Translations under genes and position numbers: made by a program
Shown here: positions 43,000 to 54,129 of the stretch, one piece after another
Position numbering within the stretch: position 1 is the stretch's first letter
Layout: each line of letters starts with the position of its first letter
Assembly: GCA_900095095.1 (NCBI GenBank)
Contig: FMBT01000391.1
Location: 62,001-126,000, forward strand
Direction: 5' to 3'
Length of the DNA stretch: 64,000 nt
From: Fragilariopsis cylindrus CCMP1102
Taxonomy: Eukaryota; Bacillariophyta; Bacillariophyceae; Bacillariales; Bacillariaceae
The notes under the pieces: generated by a model
What the model was told of the DNA's origin: nothing
Seen by the model: the letters and a program-made list of their open reading frames with translations, nothing else
Database searches by the model: none

Positions 43000-44811
43000 C
43001 TAGAATGTTGGAAAGGCGGATACTTTTTGTGGTGATATGCTTGTATTGAATCCTTTTGACTCAAATCCAAACGATTCCCAGTCTCCTGATTGATCGAAGC
43101 CGTCGAACTGGGCACTAAACGGTGATTTTTCTGTGTATTCAAGATGCTCTTCTAGATTCGTTAGGCTTGTAGTCTTCTTAATTCTATTCGATCCGATATT
43201 TGATGTCTTCGGGGTATCTGGAACCACACTCAATATTCTAACAGGAGTGCTGGGGCATTGCGACATACTGTCGTTCTTAATATCATCGAATTTCACCCAT
43301 CCGTCGACATTCAGATCTACTTCATCAGGTGCTAAACAATCGCTGAAGTCAAATATCATGTCAGTTTCGGATGCTTCGTTCGACTGCGTTCTGGTCACTA
43401 CCTTTTCGATATCAACGGGCGTGTCAAAACTTTCGTCGAATCCTTTTGGTACGGCTGGAATATCTGCTCTATTATTACCATCTTGATCCGTAGTAGAAGA
43501 TTCAACTATCAACATGCTGATAGATGGAGAAGCAATGACCTTTTCATCGTCTTCTCTGTCGATCTCCATATCTGAAACAATTTGATCTAAATCTGGATCA
43601 GCATCTGCGTGCGGTGTAAGCAGTGCGGCCGGTTCTTTCTTTACTTCTACCTGTTCCAACTCGTTCGAAGGTATTCCTTCTGGCTCCAACTTCTTCGAAT
43701 TCTTCGAAGGTGCGTGATCTACAGAACTGTCCGACACGGAGGAAGTTATTTCCTTCACACTAGACTGACTATTCGATAGAGGCGCGACCGGTAGGGAAGG
43801 CGACTTGATTGTCCTGTCATAAGAAGATAATTCGTTTTTCACTATTTCCGGTTCTAACTTCTTGGAATGTGCATGACCTCTGGAACTCTTCGAAGAAGAC
43901 GGAGTTCTTACATTCACACTCGACTGACTCTTCGACACGATAGATTTATTACCTTTCTTATTCTTTGTAAATGAGCTTATCAAACCTCTTACTCCACCAA
44001 ACTTAGAAGCCTTCTTCGTTTCCGAAAAAGTTTGTGGCACGTCGAGAGATGTGTTATGGTCCAGTTGCGATTCAGGGACGTCGATTTCATCCTTGGCTGT
44101 GGGTCGATCTTGATCTTCGACGGTCTCCTTCTTTCGTTCGTAACATTCCTCCTCTTTCTTTTCTTCAAAGACTTCACGTCGGTTACTTTCCGGAGATGAA
44201 TTTGGCGTAGATTTTCTTTCTCTTATTGTAGAATCAAACATTCCGATTAATGATTTGACAGCGCTATCCGGAGCACCTGCGTCTCGAGTAAATGACGATG
44301 GACGTACTTTCAGCGGTTTTCGTGGTGCTTCTGCTTTAGTAACATCTACTTTAGTAACGAGTAAGTCCTCAAATACGTCGACCTCAGATGATTTTTCACA
44401 AACCTCTGTTGTAGAAAATGAAAGTGACGCTGCAGGTTCTGAAATAACGGCTTCAGCAGCAATATCGAACATGCCATCGAAGGGTTTAGCAGTATCGAAT
44501 ATGCCGTCGAATATATCGACGTTGAAATTATCCGAAAATGATTTTACACCGGCTTTAGCAGTATCGATTGTGGTGCACGTAAAATTTTCTCCAAAAGATT
44601 TACTTTCCTTCTTTTGTCCCGGAGATGAGGATTGCTTTCCTTCTATGAGATTTGCTGCTGTCTTCATAGCAGAGATTTCTTCTGACGTAGTATTAGCTGT
44701 AGTTGCAGTAGTATGGATCGCTTCCGTCTCAGATATCACCTCCAATGACTCTGATAGCGTACCTACTAGTCTATTTGTAGTGTCAGACGCATCTCCTACA
44801 GACATATTCAA
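43000..44811 (-). CDS. Hypothetical low-complexity protein, C-terminal part
   Basis: 603 codons, Ser/Asp/Lys-rich, with no recognised domain. Repeated short motifs occur: FDGIFDTAKPFDGMFDIA, and SKSSRGHAHSKKLEPEIV echoed later as DHAPSKNSKKLEPEG. Trp-containing segments near the end (VDGWVKFDDI; SGDWESFGFESKG) could be linear binding motifs. Upstream, in another frame, coding sequence (HTSSETTKDSLNMSV) continues towards the gene at 44869-47349, so the two are probably one gene of about 1450 codons with two frame changes near 44830-44880. Confidence 0.6.
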   Translation of the reverse strand: MNMSVGDASDTTNRLVGTLSESLEVISETEAIHTTATTANTTSEEISAMKTAANLIEGKQSSSPGQKKESKSFGENFTCTTIDTAKAGVKSFSDNFNVDIFDGIFDTAKPFDGMFDIAAEAVISEPAASLSFSTTEVCEKSSEVDVFEDLLVTKVDVTKAEAPRKPLKVRPSSFTRDAGAPDSAVKSLIGMFDSTIRERKSTPNSSPESNRREVFEEKKEEECYERKKETVEDQDRPTAKDEIDVPESQLDHNTSLDVPQTFSETKKASKFGGVRGLISSFTKNKKGNKSIVSKSQSSVNVRTPSSSKSSRGHAHSKKLEPEIVKNELSSYDRTIKSPSLPVAPLSNSQSSVKEITSSVSDSSVDHAPSKNSKKLEPEGIPSNELEQVEVKKEPAALLTPHADADPDLDQIVSDMEIDREDDEKVIASPSISMLIVESSTTDQDGNNRADIPAVPKGFDESFDTPVDIEKVVTRTQSNEASETDMIFDFSDCLAPDEVDLNVDGWVKFDDIKNDSMSQCPSTPVRILSVVPDTPKTSNIGSNRIKKTTSLTNLEEHLEYTEKSPFSAQFDGFDQSGDWESFGFESKGFNTSISPQKVSAFPTF

Positions 44812-44868
44812 ACTGTCTTTAGTTGTTTCACTTGAAGTATGTAAAAATCATTCATGTTCAGTGTTGAT

Positions 44869-47349
44869 TCACCGGACGTATCTAATGTTTGATGGTGTTG
44901 AACCAAAACTAAGGTCTGCTTGGTTGAGCCTACTACCGAGTACGCGTTGAATTAACTCATCTACTTTTGTATTAGTAACCTTAGCGAATTTATCAGCTTT
45001 CGTATTCGCATGTTCCATCAATGCATCAACTTTCGTATTCGCTGCTTTCAATAAATCTTTACCTTCTTCAAACATAGTATCGCCTTCTTCGAGTAGATCA
45101 ACAGGAGCGAAAGCATTGGGTTGTTTCTGATTGTTCCCTGATGATGAAATTGAATTCCAAGACGATGAATGGTGAATGATTTTAGAATCAAAAAAATCTG
45201 GTACCTTGAAATTTGGTTTTGATCGATTATTCGACGACAACGGCGGCAGTGATGATGGCGCAGCAGTGGTAGCAGCCTTCCTCGACGTACTTGTTTCTTT
45301 TGAAAAATCAGCTAACTCATCAGTCGTATCAAAAGAAAAGATCGAACCAACACCATCAGAAATACCCGATAAAATGGATGCAGCGGTTGCATCGGAACCA
45401 GATCGTGCATGTCGTGTGGTCAATTTTTTGGATGATGACACCACCGTTGAATCAAAAGTTGAAATACCCGATAAAATGGATGCAGCAGTTGCATCGGAAT
45501 CAGATCGTGCATGTCGTGTTGTCAATTTTTTGGATGATGAGACGACTGTTGAATCAACAGTTGCACGACTATCATCATCCGTTAGTAGGTCGTTTATACG
45601 ATTTCGACGACGACGAACACGAGTACTACTACCACGATCACTAGATATAACACTACCATTACTACCACGATGACCGTGATGGGATGACGCTGGTGAGAAT
45701 GGTAGTGGTGCTGAACAACCAAATGCCGTAGTGAATGCATCACGTATATCTAATATCATACTTTCAGATTCTTCATCGGACGAGTATTCATTATCCATAT
45801 TATTATGGTATCTTTTAACACGATTAGCAGGAGTAAATCCGAGCATTTTATCAAATGCCAAACTAACAGCATGTCCCATAGCATTTGAATTGCTACTTTT
45901 CGTTGAATCATTATCCATAGATCCTGCTGTTGAACTTTTTGAGTGTCTGTTGGATGATGATTTAGTATTATTCCTCATCTTACTACTGCTGCTACTACCG
46001 CTTCTGCTTGATGATTTTGGCGGCCGCGATGATGATGGTGATAATTTCCTGCTACGATTTTGTGCTGCTATCCATGCTACTCGTCTTGCTTTTGTAGAAT
46101 TCTCACTCATCTTGCTATCACAATCTTCTTGTTCTTCGTCATAAACATCAACATCACCACCAACGACAACGGTTTCATTCGTATGTGGTCGATGATAAAC
46201 ACGTGATGTTAATCTTTTCATTGATGGTAAATATAATGAATCAGCAGAAGTGTCAAGTGAAGGAGGAGCTAATGCTGCAGCTGCTGCCTCTGGAACTGCA
46301 GCAATAACACGAGTACATTGTAGTCGAGACGAGGGTCGATCACTAATAGCATTATCAGCTGTGTTGCTGTTGTCACCATCATCCTCTGAGAGCATATAGG
46401 ATGGTAATGTCTTTTGTATCGATGGTAATAATAGTGAATCAGTAGAAATGTTATGTGAAGGAGGATCTATAGGATCACGCACACTACGAATCGTTGGAAC
46501 GCCACCGAAATGTTTGATATTGCTAAAAGGCGCAGTCGCAGTTCCTTCTTTCTTCTTCTTCATCTTGTCAACGGTATCCTTGTCATTATCCTCGGAATAA
46601 TCGTCCTCGTCGTCATCTTCCTCTATTACCGGCGTTGGATGAGAAACTAAACAATCGTTGAATCCGAATAAGGTAGTATCATCGGACGACAGGGGAGTAG
46701 TTGTAGTAGTTGTAGTACCGAATGGTACGAAATTCATAGTCATCTGATTTCTATCATCGTTATCGTTATCGTCGTCGTCGTCATCATGACCGAAATTTCC
46801 TCCAATATCTTCCCCTACTAGGTCTTCATCCTCATCCTCATCTTCATCATCTACACGCTCACTCTCTGATAATTCTAATCCAACAGATTCTGATTCTGTT
46901 GATGCCAACTCTTCTTCTTCTACTGCTACTACTGCTGCTGGTACTGCCGGCAGAGGCAGAGTAGATGCGGGAGTAGAAGCAGAAGATTCGAGTTCAGAAG
47001 AACGAATAGTATGCTTTTGACGCCTTACAAAACGTCCTACACTACTGTTCTTACGTAGTGCACTATTTTCTTTATTTTGTGGTAATTGTTTTATTGGTGG
47101 TTGAAATCCACGTCGTCCTCTTCCTCTTCCAGAATAGTAATCGTACGACGATGGTAGCATCTTTTTGCTGGTATTGCTGTTATTGCGAGTATTGCTGCTG
47201 CTGCTGATGCTGTCGTTGTTCTTTTCTGGAGTGACTACAACTACCGGTACAATAGATTCTGCTGCTACTGCTGCTGCTGCTACTGCTACTGATAATCCAT
47301 CAGATTCAGGCCAGTCGACACTAGCTGAGCTCTGATCAACAACGTCCAT
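44869..47349 (-). CDS. Hypothetical low-complexity protein, N-terminal part
   Basis: Starts at the ATG at 47349 (MDVVDQSSASVDWPES). 826 codons, with acidic Asp runs, a basic patch (YYSGRGRGRRGFQPPIKQLP) and Ser-rich stretches. A 34-residue unit (STVVSSSKKLTTRHARS..) is duplicated in tandem. Near the end, NTKVDALMEHANTKADKF is a short degenerate heptad-like repeat. The motif SLDTSADSLYLPSMKRLTSR resembles an earlier NISTDSLLLPSIQK, so a longer degenerate repeat exists. No known family is recognised. It probably continues into 43000-44811. Confidence 0.65.
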   Translation of the reverse strand: MDVVDQSSASVDWPESDGLSVAVAAAAVAAESIVPVVVVTPEKNNDSISSSSNTRNNSNTSKKMLPSSYDYYSGRGRGRRGFQPPIKQLPQNKENSALRKNSSVGRFVRRQKHTIRSSELESSASTPASTLPLPAVPAAVVAVEEEELASTESESVGLELSESERVDDEDEDEDEDLVGEDIGGNFGHDDDDDDNDNDDRNQMTMNFVPFGTTTTTTTPLSSDDTTLFGFNDCLVSHPTPVIEEDDDEDDYSEDNDKDTVDKMKKKKEGTATAPFSNIKHFGGVPTIRSVRDPIDPPSHNISTDSLLLPSIQKTLPSYMLSEDDGDNSNTADNAISDRPSSRLQCTRVIAAVPEAAAAALAPPSLDTSADSLYLPSMKRLTSRVYHRPHTNETVVVGGDVDVYDEEQEDCDSKMSENSTKARRVAWIAAQNRSRKLSPSSSRPPKSSSRSGSSSSSKMRNNTKSSSNRHSKSSTAGSMDNDSTKSSNSNAMGHAVSLAFDKMLGFTPANRVKRYHNNMDNEYSSDEESESMILDIRDAFTTAFGCSAPLPFSPASSHHGHRGSNGSVISSDRGSSTRVRRRRNRINDLLTDDDSRATVDSTVVSSSKKLTTRHARSDSDATAASILSGISTFDSTVVSSSKKLTTRHARSGSDATAASILSGISDGVGSIFSFDTTDELADFSKETSTSRKAATTAAPSSLPPLSSNNRSKPNFKVPDFFDSKIIHHSSSWNSISSSGNNQKQPNAFAPVDLLEEGDTMFEEGKDLLKAANTKVDALMEHANTKADKFAKVTNTKVDELIQRVLGSRLNQADLSFGSTPSNIRYVR
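45359..45562 (-). repeat. 102-bp coding tandem duplication
   Basis: GAAATACCCGATAAAATGG recurs at 45359 and 45461 (period 102 bp, 34 codons) with few differences between the copies, keeping the reading frame of the hypothetical protein. Confidence 0.85.
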
Positions 47350-49866
47350 CTTTGTTGCTATTAGGAAATGTTACGCAGTAGGCAATCGCAATTCTTCACG
47401 CACGATCGTCAACTATATTTTCCAATTTACTTTCTCTTTGCTGCTGCTGCCGATCTTCACTAGAATAATATCTTCTCTCTCACTCTCTGTACAACAGCCG
47501 ATACTCTTTCTCGTCTCGTGGGTCACTGTTTTGTTTTTACACAAGAGTAGTTGCCAATGAAGATTATGTGATCCTGTTGGCTGTGTTTGATCTTTTCCAA
47601 CACGTGCAGTTGCTGACAAACAACTTTGTTTATTGGCATGTGTGCCGCTTTCTCATTCTTTAATAGATACGGTTGTGTTGTACAGTAGCTACACAGTACA
47701 GTAGGATGAGTAGATCCGAAGTTTTGTGAATTGGCTCGTATACTTTTACGCGGTTTTTGAACAAAATACAAATTATCCAACCTATGCTCTAAATAAAGTT
47801 AATCTGACTCGTAACGAAAAAACCTTGGGAACGTGTCTTCAGCTTAGGCCCGTAGTGGTCACGCGTATCCGTTCGGCAATGATTGCTTCATTTTTTTGCT
47901 TGACAGACTTCATCGTTGGACAAAAATATTATTATTTAAGAAGCGGGCTTTTGTCAAAGGAACCATGCACAGAACAGTAATAACTTGTTATGCTATTTAA
48001 TAGCTGCTCGCTTCGCTCCTCACCGACTTAAAAAAGGCTAGTGAGTCAGTAGTATGTACTTTGAAAATAGTAAGCCTGCAGAACTATGAAAGATAGTAAG
48101 CAAGCTTGCAGAACCTAATAGTTCTATGAACAATGGTAACCTTGCTGGTGTATACATTTTACTTCCAAGCTAACATAGCTATGATGGATTCAACATACAT
48201 TGTACCAACATACTCCTCTATACAGTACACACTTTGGTATTGTATCATCATACCCTTCTGGGCTATACACATCTTGTCGTATTAGATAGGCAGGCTATGT
48301 TACATTATTTTGAGGATCACTATCATCTATCCAACTGTGGTGCCATCATGATAACTATAAGTTGGATATATTCTATGATATGCTCTTCTAAACAAAAATT
48401 GGTACAAAAATGATCCATTATGAAAAGGTTTACTCACATATATTAAAGGAAGCTTGTGATGAGTAGAAGTAGATGTGCTTATTTTTTCAGTCAATCCTCT
48501 CACACCCTTCTCATTCAAGAAAAAAGATCAGGTTGTAGGGGATGCTCTTTATTGTTGGGGAGAATGGCCATAAATTGACTGGTGCATAACTCATCACATA
48601 TTGTTTTTATTGTAGCAGCACTAGGAGTTCATCTCTTGTCTCATAGTAAGAATACATATGCTCTATTTAGGATACTTGTGACAACAATGACAATGCATGC
48701 TGAAGCACATGTTTTCACTTAGTAGTAGTTGTTGGAATGTGTGCTGTGGCCAATGTTTGCATTCTATCTTATACAGGGTGTGGATTATACCTGTAAATGG
48801 GTGTCATGAAACCAATTCAATGAATTCCACCAACAATGCAAGCAACAACTCCTCACCAAAACTTCTTAGTCCATTTTAAATCACATCCAGGAGATCTGGG
48901 ATGTGCTAAGACAGTATCATTATAGGAGTTACTTGTTAACATAGATCAAATTCTCAAAAACAACAAGCACTGTCACACGGTAAAAAATACTAAAACATCA
49001 GCAAATTCTTTCAAACACTACTTGTACAACTGATCGATCAACTGATCAATCAATTCGTCAATTAAGAACAGTCTACAGACAATGGAATTTAAGTAAATTA
49101 ATCATAACACAATCATGTGGGAGGAAAGATGGAGATGATGTTCCACCCAGAGGCATAGAGGAGGTGCAGCTGTTTATTTACTTGATGGGAGTCATAATTC
49201 CGCGCGCGATAAATCGAAAAGGGGTTGTCCTAGTTGGCTGTTTTAGCGTGTGATTTTACACGTGCTTTTTTGCCAACGAGTTAAGTTCACGACAGTGTTT
49301 ACGCTGTCATCCGGTCCCTTGTTTTGACTGGTGAACTCTGTGTGTCTTGATACCAACTAGTAGGACAGTATGGTAGAAAGAACTGGAGAAAAGGGTTGGT
49401 TGTTAGCTTGTAACAGCGTCCTGTATTTCGGTACGGAGTACGAGTTAAACAGAGGTTAGCAGAGGCAACAGCAGCGGAGGTGCGGTTTGTCGGAACCATG
49501 GGATTTTCTTATATCACATCCGGTCTGTCAGTACTTCTAGGTCACTCCTGGTAATCGCGCACACGCGCGCAGTGAAACTGTGATTGAAGTGATGACGTCA
49601 TTTCCAAGGTCTATTAACACGACTGAAGGAAACAGTCAGCTTGGGACTAAGTCCGTACTTATAGGTCACTCCTGGACTTGCGCACGTGCACAAGTGATAC
49701 TGTTACTTAAGTACGTGGCTGGCGACAAGACGAATGGTAGTTAAAAGAAGACCCACATACAAGCTAGGTGAGCCTCTTTTGATTATCCTTTACAGTAATG
49801 TAGGAACAGAAGTAGTAGCAAGATTCCTAGTAAATATGGCCCTGTCAGTCTTGGCGCAGCCTCCAT
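47350..49866. other. Gene-poor region
   Basis: No gene is supported over 2.5 kb. It is AT-rich with only short chance frames. A diverged direct repeat with GGTCACTCCTGG lies at its right end (49531-49715), and GATCAACTGATC palindromic motifs near 49030. Confidence 0.45.
49531..49715 (+). repeat. Imperfect direct repeat, about 58 bp, two copies
   Basis: Copy 1 begins GTACTTCTAGGTCACTCCTGG at about 49532 and copy 2 begins GTACTTATAGGTCACTCCTGG at about 49656. Both continue with a CGCRC-rich core (CGCGCACACGCGCG versus TTGCGCACGTGCAC), then GTGA.ACTGT and end in AAGT. Spacing is 124 bp. Function unknown. Confidence 0.6.
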
Positions 49867-50385
49867 TCAAAGGTGAATAGTAGGGATTGACGAACATGTT
49901 GGAGCAGAACTTGGGATGAAACTTGGTGCATCACTTGGAGAGCTTGGTAAAGAACTAGGGTTGGTGGTCTCAGTTGGAGATGCGGTTGGTGAAGCAGTAG
50001 GGATTGAAGAACGTGTTGGAGCAGAACTTGGGACGAAACTTGGTGAGGAGCTTGGTACACCACCTGTAGGATCTGGAGTAGGTGCTTCAGTAGGTGCTTC
50101 AGTAGGTTCTGGAGTAGGCGCTAAAGTAGGTCCTGCAATAGGTGCTCGAGTAGTTGCTAAAGTAGGTCCTGCAATAGGTCCTACAGTAGGTTCTGGAGTA
50201 GGTGCTTCAGTAAGTTCTGGAGTAGGATCTGGAGTAGGATCTGGAGTAGGTGCTACAGTAGGATCTGGAATAGGTGCTTCAGTAGGATCTGGAGTAGGTG
50301 CTTCAGTAGGTTCTGGAGTAGGCGCTAAAGTAGATCCTGCAATAGGTGCTTGAGTAGTTGCTAAAGTAGGTCCTGCAATAGGTCC
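49867..50385 (-). CDS. Pro/Thr-rich repeat protein fragment
   Basis: The minus strand is open for about 172 codons with no start: a TAA lies just upstream at 50386-50388 and the stop is at 49867-49869. It encodes repeats such as APTPEPTEAPT, GPTLAPTPEP and PTPDPTEAPIPDP, then SSSPSFVPSSAPTRSS, twice. Pro/Thr/Ser linker repeats of this kind are common in diatom secreted and cell-wall-associated proteins. The plus-strand reading (Gly/Val repeats) is rejected as the mirror frame. It is likely an exon or broken piece of a larger extracellular protein; no neighbouring domain was found. Confidence 0.6.
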   Translation of the reverse strand, partial: GPIAGPTLATTQAPIAGSTLAPTPEPTEAPTPDPTEAPIPDPTVAPTPDPTPDPTPELTEAPTPEPTVGPIAGPTLATTRAPIAGPTLAPTPEPTEAPTEAPTPDPTGGVPSSSPSFVPSSAPTRSSIPTASPTASPTETTNPSSLPSSPSDAPSFIPSSAPTCSSIPTIHL

Positions 50386-51190
50386 TTATTAAATAGATGA
50401 TTGACGCTTCTGATATGGTAAGTCTTCTTTAACTAGTGCTTGCATTTGATGCCATGGCGTGATTCAGGTGTTGCTAGTTAATGGCTATTTATAATCAATC
50501 AGTGCTGTTGCAACAGCACAAATTTGGGTTTCTAGGCCAACATTGTTCATGGGATTTTCCCCCTTTAGGTGGGGGTTTTTCTGCCACATCCCTGAGATGA
50601 TCAATAACTACTGAGTGGTGGAGTTATTTTTAGGCCATGCTATGTATTGTTTGTATTGCCATTGTTTCAGTTCGACAGTGCATTTTTATTTTATAACTTG
50701 TAATTATTGCCATCGAGTTCGACAGTGCACTTGTTGCCATTGAATAAGTGTTGAGCACAGAAATCGTACGAGGTTGTGTGCCCTCCAAGAAGTTACTTTA
50801 ATCAATACAGTGTAGTAGCGTAGTACAGTGGCGGGTCGTCCGGTGACTTTCTGTCTTTCTAAGGCTTTGAGGATCGAAGAGGCAGCTACTATAATTAAAT
50901 AATAAGTTATATACTTGATGGGAGTCAATTCTACAGACACATGGTATTTTTTTGAAGATAAAAAACAAGTCCAACATACCCACTGATAATGGTCACCCTT
51001 CTAACACTCTAATGGTTCATTACTATTATAACAATGATAGACACTTCTATACGGGTACTCTGTCTAGTCTACTCTATACTATTCATTTCAGAACCCTCCT
51101 CTCTTATATTATATGCACCTCTTGTGGCAGTTCAATGTTTGCCTACTCATTCCTCCAACCTCGCAGTATTCCCCCCAAATGACCAAATTA
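50386..51190. other. Intergenic region
   Basis: Nothing coding is supported. GTTCGACAGTGCA occurs twice (about 50670 and 50718). Confidence 0.45.
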
Positions 51191-51706
51191 CACTCAAACT
51201 TTTCCTCCTTATATAGTGTATGGAGATCTTTAATTTGTCTGGTAAGTCTGCACTAAACAGATTGATTTAAATGGAGGTATGGCCAAGGGATTTTCCATTG
51301 ATATGTTGATGGAATAGTTTTCCATTCCATTCAAATTCTTAATCAGATGGAATAATTTTCCTAACAGGAGGAGGTATCTTATACGCATGGTCCAAATTGA
51401 GCCTGCAGATAGTCACTTCATCTAAGAACATGCCTGTTGGTTGCTGTTTGCTCATGTGAGGCACTCAAACTTTTCCTCCTTATATAGTGTATGGAGATCT
51501 TTAATTTGTCTGGTAAGTCTGCACTAAACAGATTGATTTAAATGGAGGTATGGCCAAGGGATTTTCCATTGATATGTTGATGGAATAGTTTTCCATTCCA
51601 TTCAAATTCTTAATCAGATGGAATAATTTTCCTAACAGGAGGAGGTATCTTATACGCATGGTCCAAATTGAGCCTGCAGATAGTCACTTCATCTAAGAAC
51701 ATGCCT
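51191..51706 (+). repeat. 271-bp tandem repeat, two copies, second interrupted
   Basis: Copy 1 starts at 51191 and copy 2 at 51462 with CACTCAAACTTTTCCTCC; they are almost identical. Copy 2 is cut at 51706 by a 2-kb nested insertion, and its last bases (GTTGGTTGCTGTTTGCTCATG) resume at 53677. The uncut copy 1 shows the original site. Confidence 0.92.
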
Positions 51707-53676
51707 GGCGTGTTCCGGCTCAACGCTGCATTTTGTGGGACATGCGCGATACCTCGCGACAAGGAAAATTCTTTTGGAATCATTAAGAATTGAAATGGAA
51801 TTATCATGACAATGGGAATGTATTGAATCGAACCTCCATGGGTATCAATCTATTCAACAAAAGCTTATGAGACGAAATATAAATATCTGTACTCTTAACA
51901 AGGGCAAAAAGTTTGGGTTGAATTTGGTCATCTGAAGAAAATTCTATGACAATATATATGGGTGGAAGGCGAATTTTGAATCGCCAGGAAGAGGTGCATA
52001 AGAGAGGAAGATTAAAAATCAAATAATGGACTAATAGATAGAGTGCTAATACAGATGTCTCTAGTACTGTTATATTAGATAATGCAATAATTTTCATTGT
52101 TATTGGTATATTAAGAGAGGACCCATTATCACCAGGTATGTAGGACTCGTTTTTCCGAAAAATCCGATCATGTGCGTCTTTTTCTAAGAGAGAGTTTAAG
52201 TAGTTAAAACAGGACCAAATAAAACGCACTTCTTCGTATCTATTAACAGTAACAAGTGCTTTCTTTGAACCCACTCTTGTATTAAACAAGCCGGCATCCA
52301 TGGAGGTTCGATTCAATACAGTTCCCATTGGCGTGTTCCGGCTCAAGGTGGCATTTTGAGGGACACTCGCGACTAAAAATTTTGATTCAAATAATATGCG
52401 CGATGGCTCGCGACAGGAAAATTATTTTGAAAATAATTAAATTATTAAGTATTGAAATGGAAATTATCCCATCATCATTACAATGGGAATGTATTGAACC
52501 GAACCTCCATGGCTATTGCTCTATTTAACATACGCTTACCAGACGAATTATAGATATTGGTACGCTGAATAAGGGAAAAAGTTTTGGTTGAATTTGGATA
52601 TCTGGGGAAATTTCTATGGGGTCGTACATGACTGGAAGGCAAATATCGAATCGCCAGGAAGAGGTGCATAAGAGAGGCAAATCAAAAATCAAAGAATGGA
52701 TTGATAGATAAAGTACTAGTACAGAAGTCTCTATTAGTATTCTATTAGTTAATGCGATCGTTTTTATCGTTATTGGTATATTAAGAGAGGACCCATTATC
52801 AACGGGCATATTGGACGTGTTTTTTTGGAAAATCCGATCATGTGTGTCTCTTACTAAGAGGGAGTTTAAGTAGCTAAAATTCCACTAGATTAAATCGAAA
52901 TTTTTTGTGCTTGTTAAGAGAACAAGCATCTGTATTTCGTCTCATAAGCTTTTGTTAAATAGATCGATATCCATGGAGGTTCGATTCAATACATTCCCAT
53001 TTTCAATGTGCTAATAAGGAAAATTTCTACTTTCACTGCGTAGGTGCGTGATATTTTAATCCCGCGACGCGAATAAATAATATCACGACGGAGCCATATG
53101 GGCGAAATTCTCCTTGGATAAGTACCAGGTCATTAGCTACACTACCTAGACCAGTCGACAATTTGGAATGTGTAGAATCGACAGGGATTGGTACTGGAGA
53201 AGGTTTGAGGAGCTACCATACAGTTAAAAATCCGCCCGATTGATGGTACTTCACTGCATAGCGCGTGTTGTAGAAAATCGTCTGTCCGCAGATTGTCCTT
53301 TTTTGTCGAAATATGCGCAGCCTTGAGCCGGAACGCGCCCATTGTCATGTGTTAATAAGGAATTTTCCTTCTATTTACTGCATAGGTGCGCGTTAATTAT
53401 TATCTTCAACTTTGACGACGTGTACTCAATATGGGGGAAATTCTCCTTTGATAAGTACCAGGTCATTGACTACACTACCTAGACCTGTCGACAATTTGGA
53501 ATGTGTAGAATGTCTAAGAATAGGTACTGGAGAAGGTTTGAGGAGCTACCATACAGTTAAAAATCCGCCCAATTCTTGGTACTTCACTTGATTCCTCGCG
53601 TTGTAGAAAATCGTCTGTCCGCAGATTGTCACACAGCGCACAAAACAGAACAGCGTTGAGCCTTAACGCGCCGTCT
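51703..53676. mobile_element. TIR element with 4-bp target duplication, outer copy (copy 2)
   Basis: The element is 51707-53672, split by an inner copy. The ends are GGCGTGTTCCGGCTCAACG and, in reverse, GGCGCGTTAAGGCTCAACG. The target is GCCT at 51703-51706 and GTCT at 53673-53676 (one base drift); the intact 271-bp repeat unit gives the empty site. Without the inner copy it is about 950 bp. It has no coding and the same internal inverted arms (CGAACCTCCATGG) as copy 1. Confidence 0.88.
52326..53343. mobile_element. TIR element with 4-bp target duplication, inner copy (copy 3)
   Basis: The element is 52330-53339 (1010 bp), with ends GGCGTGTTCCGGCTCAAGG and, in reverse, GGCGCGTTCCGGCTCAAGG. 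The target duplication CATT is perfect at 52326-52329 and 53340-53343. It lies inside the outer copy of the same family, so it is the younger insertion. Non-coding. Confidence 0.92.
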
Positions 53677-53702
53677 GTTGGTTGCTGTTTGCTCATGTGA
53701 GG

Positions 53703-54129
53703 CATGTTGTTTCTCTCTCTGTATAAGAATTTTCATCTATTCAAGGTGTTGGGTTCCTGCAATAGACGCTGTAAGCTATATTCATATTCATTTATTACTG
53801 CATTTTCATGAGGAGCTTTCCTCCTCACAGCAGAGCTCTAGAGGAGGTGTTCTCTTTTCCAGGTAGGATGTGTTCCCTTTTATAAGAAGTATGAAGTGTA
53901 AGGGCAACAATTCACTTGCAATGGAATGGGGGACTTGTTTGTTGGTGGTCTTGGTGCATACTCTACCTTCCATATTCCTTTGTAGCACTACACCAGGTTG
54001 TACCTTTTACTTTGCCATGCAGATATGGGGGTCACAGGTTATGCATCTAGAGAGACAGAGAGAGAGAGAAATAACACAAGGTTTTAGTTTGATGCAGAAA
54101 TAATATGAGAGTCAGCGGTATATTCTTGC
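53703..54129. other. Intergenic region
   Basis: No gene is seen. A GAGAGA tract lies at about 54050-54070. Confidence 0.45.

Noticed and set aside
49916-50353. Plus-strand Gly/Val repeat protein
   Set aside because: It is the mirror of the Pro/Thr-rich minus-strand frame, which has the typical diatom repeat and non-repetitive flanks.
49867-50400. CRISPR-like array
   Set aside because: Repeats are contiguous coding minisatellite units without unique spacers, in a eukaryotic context.
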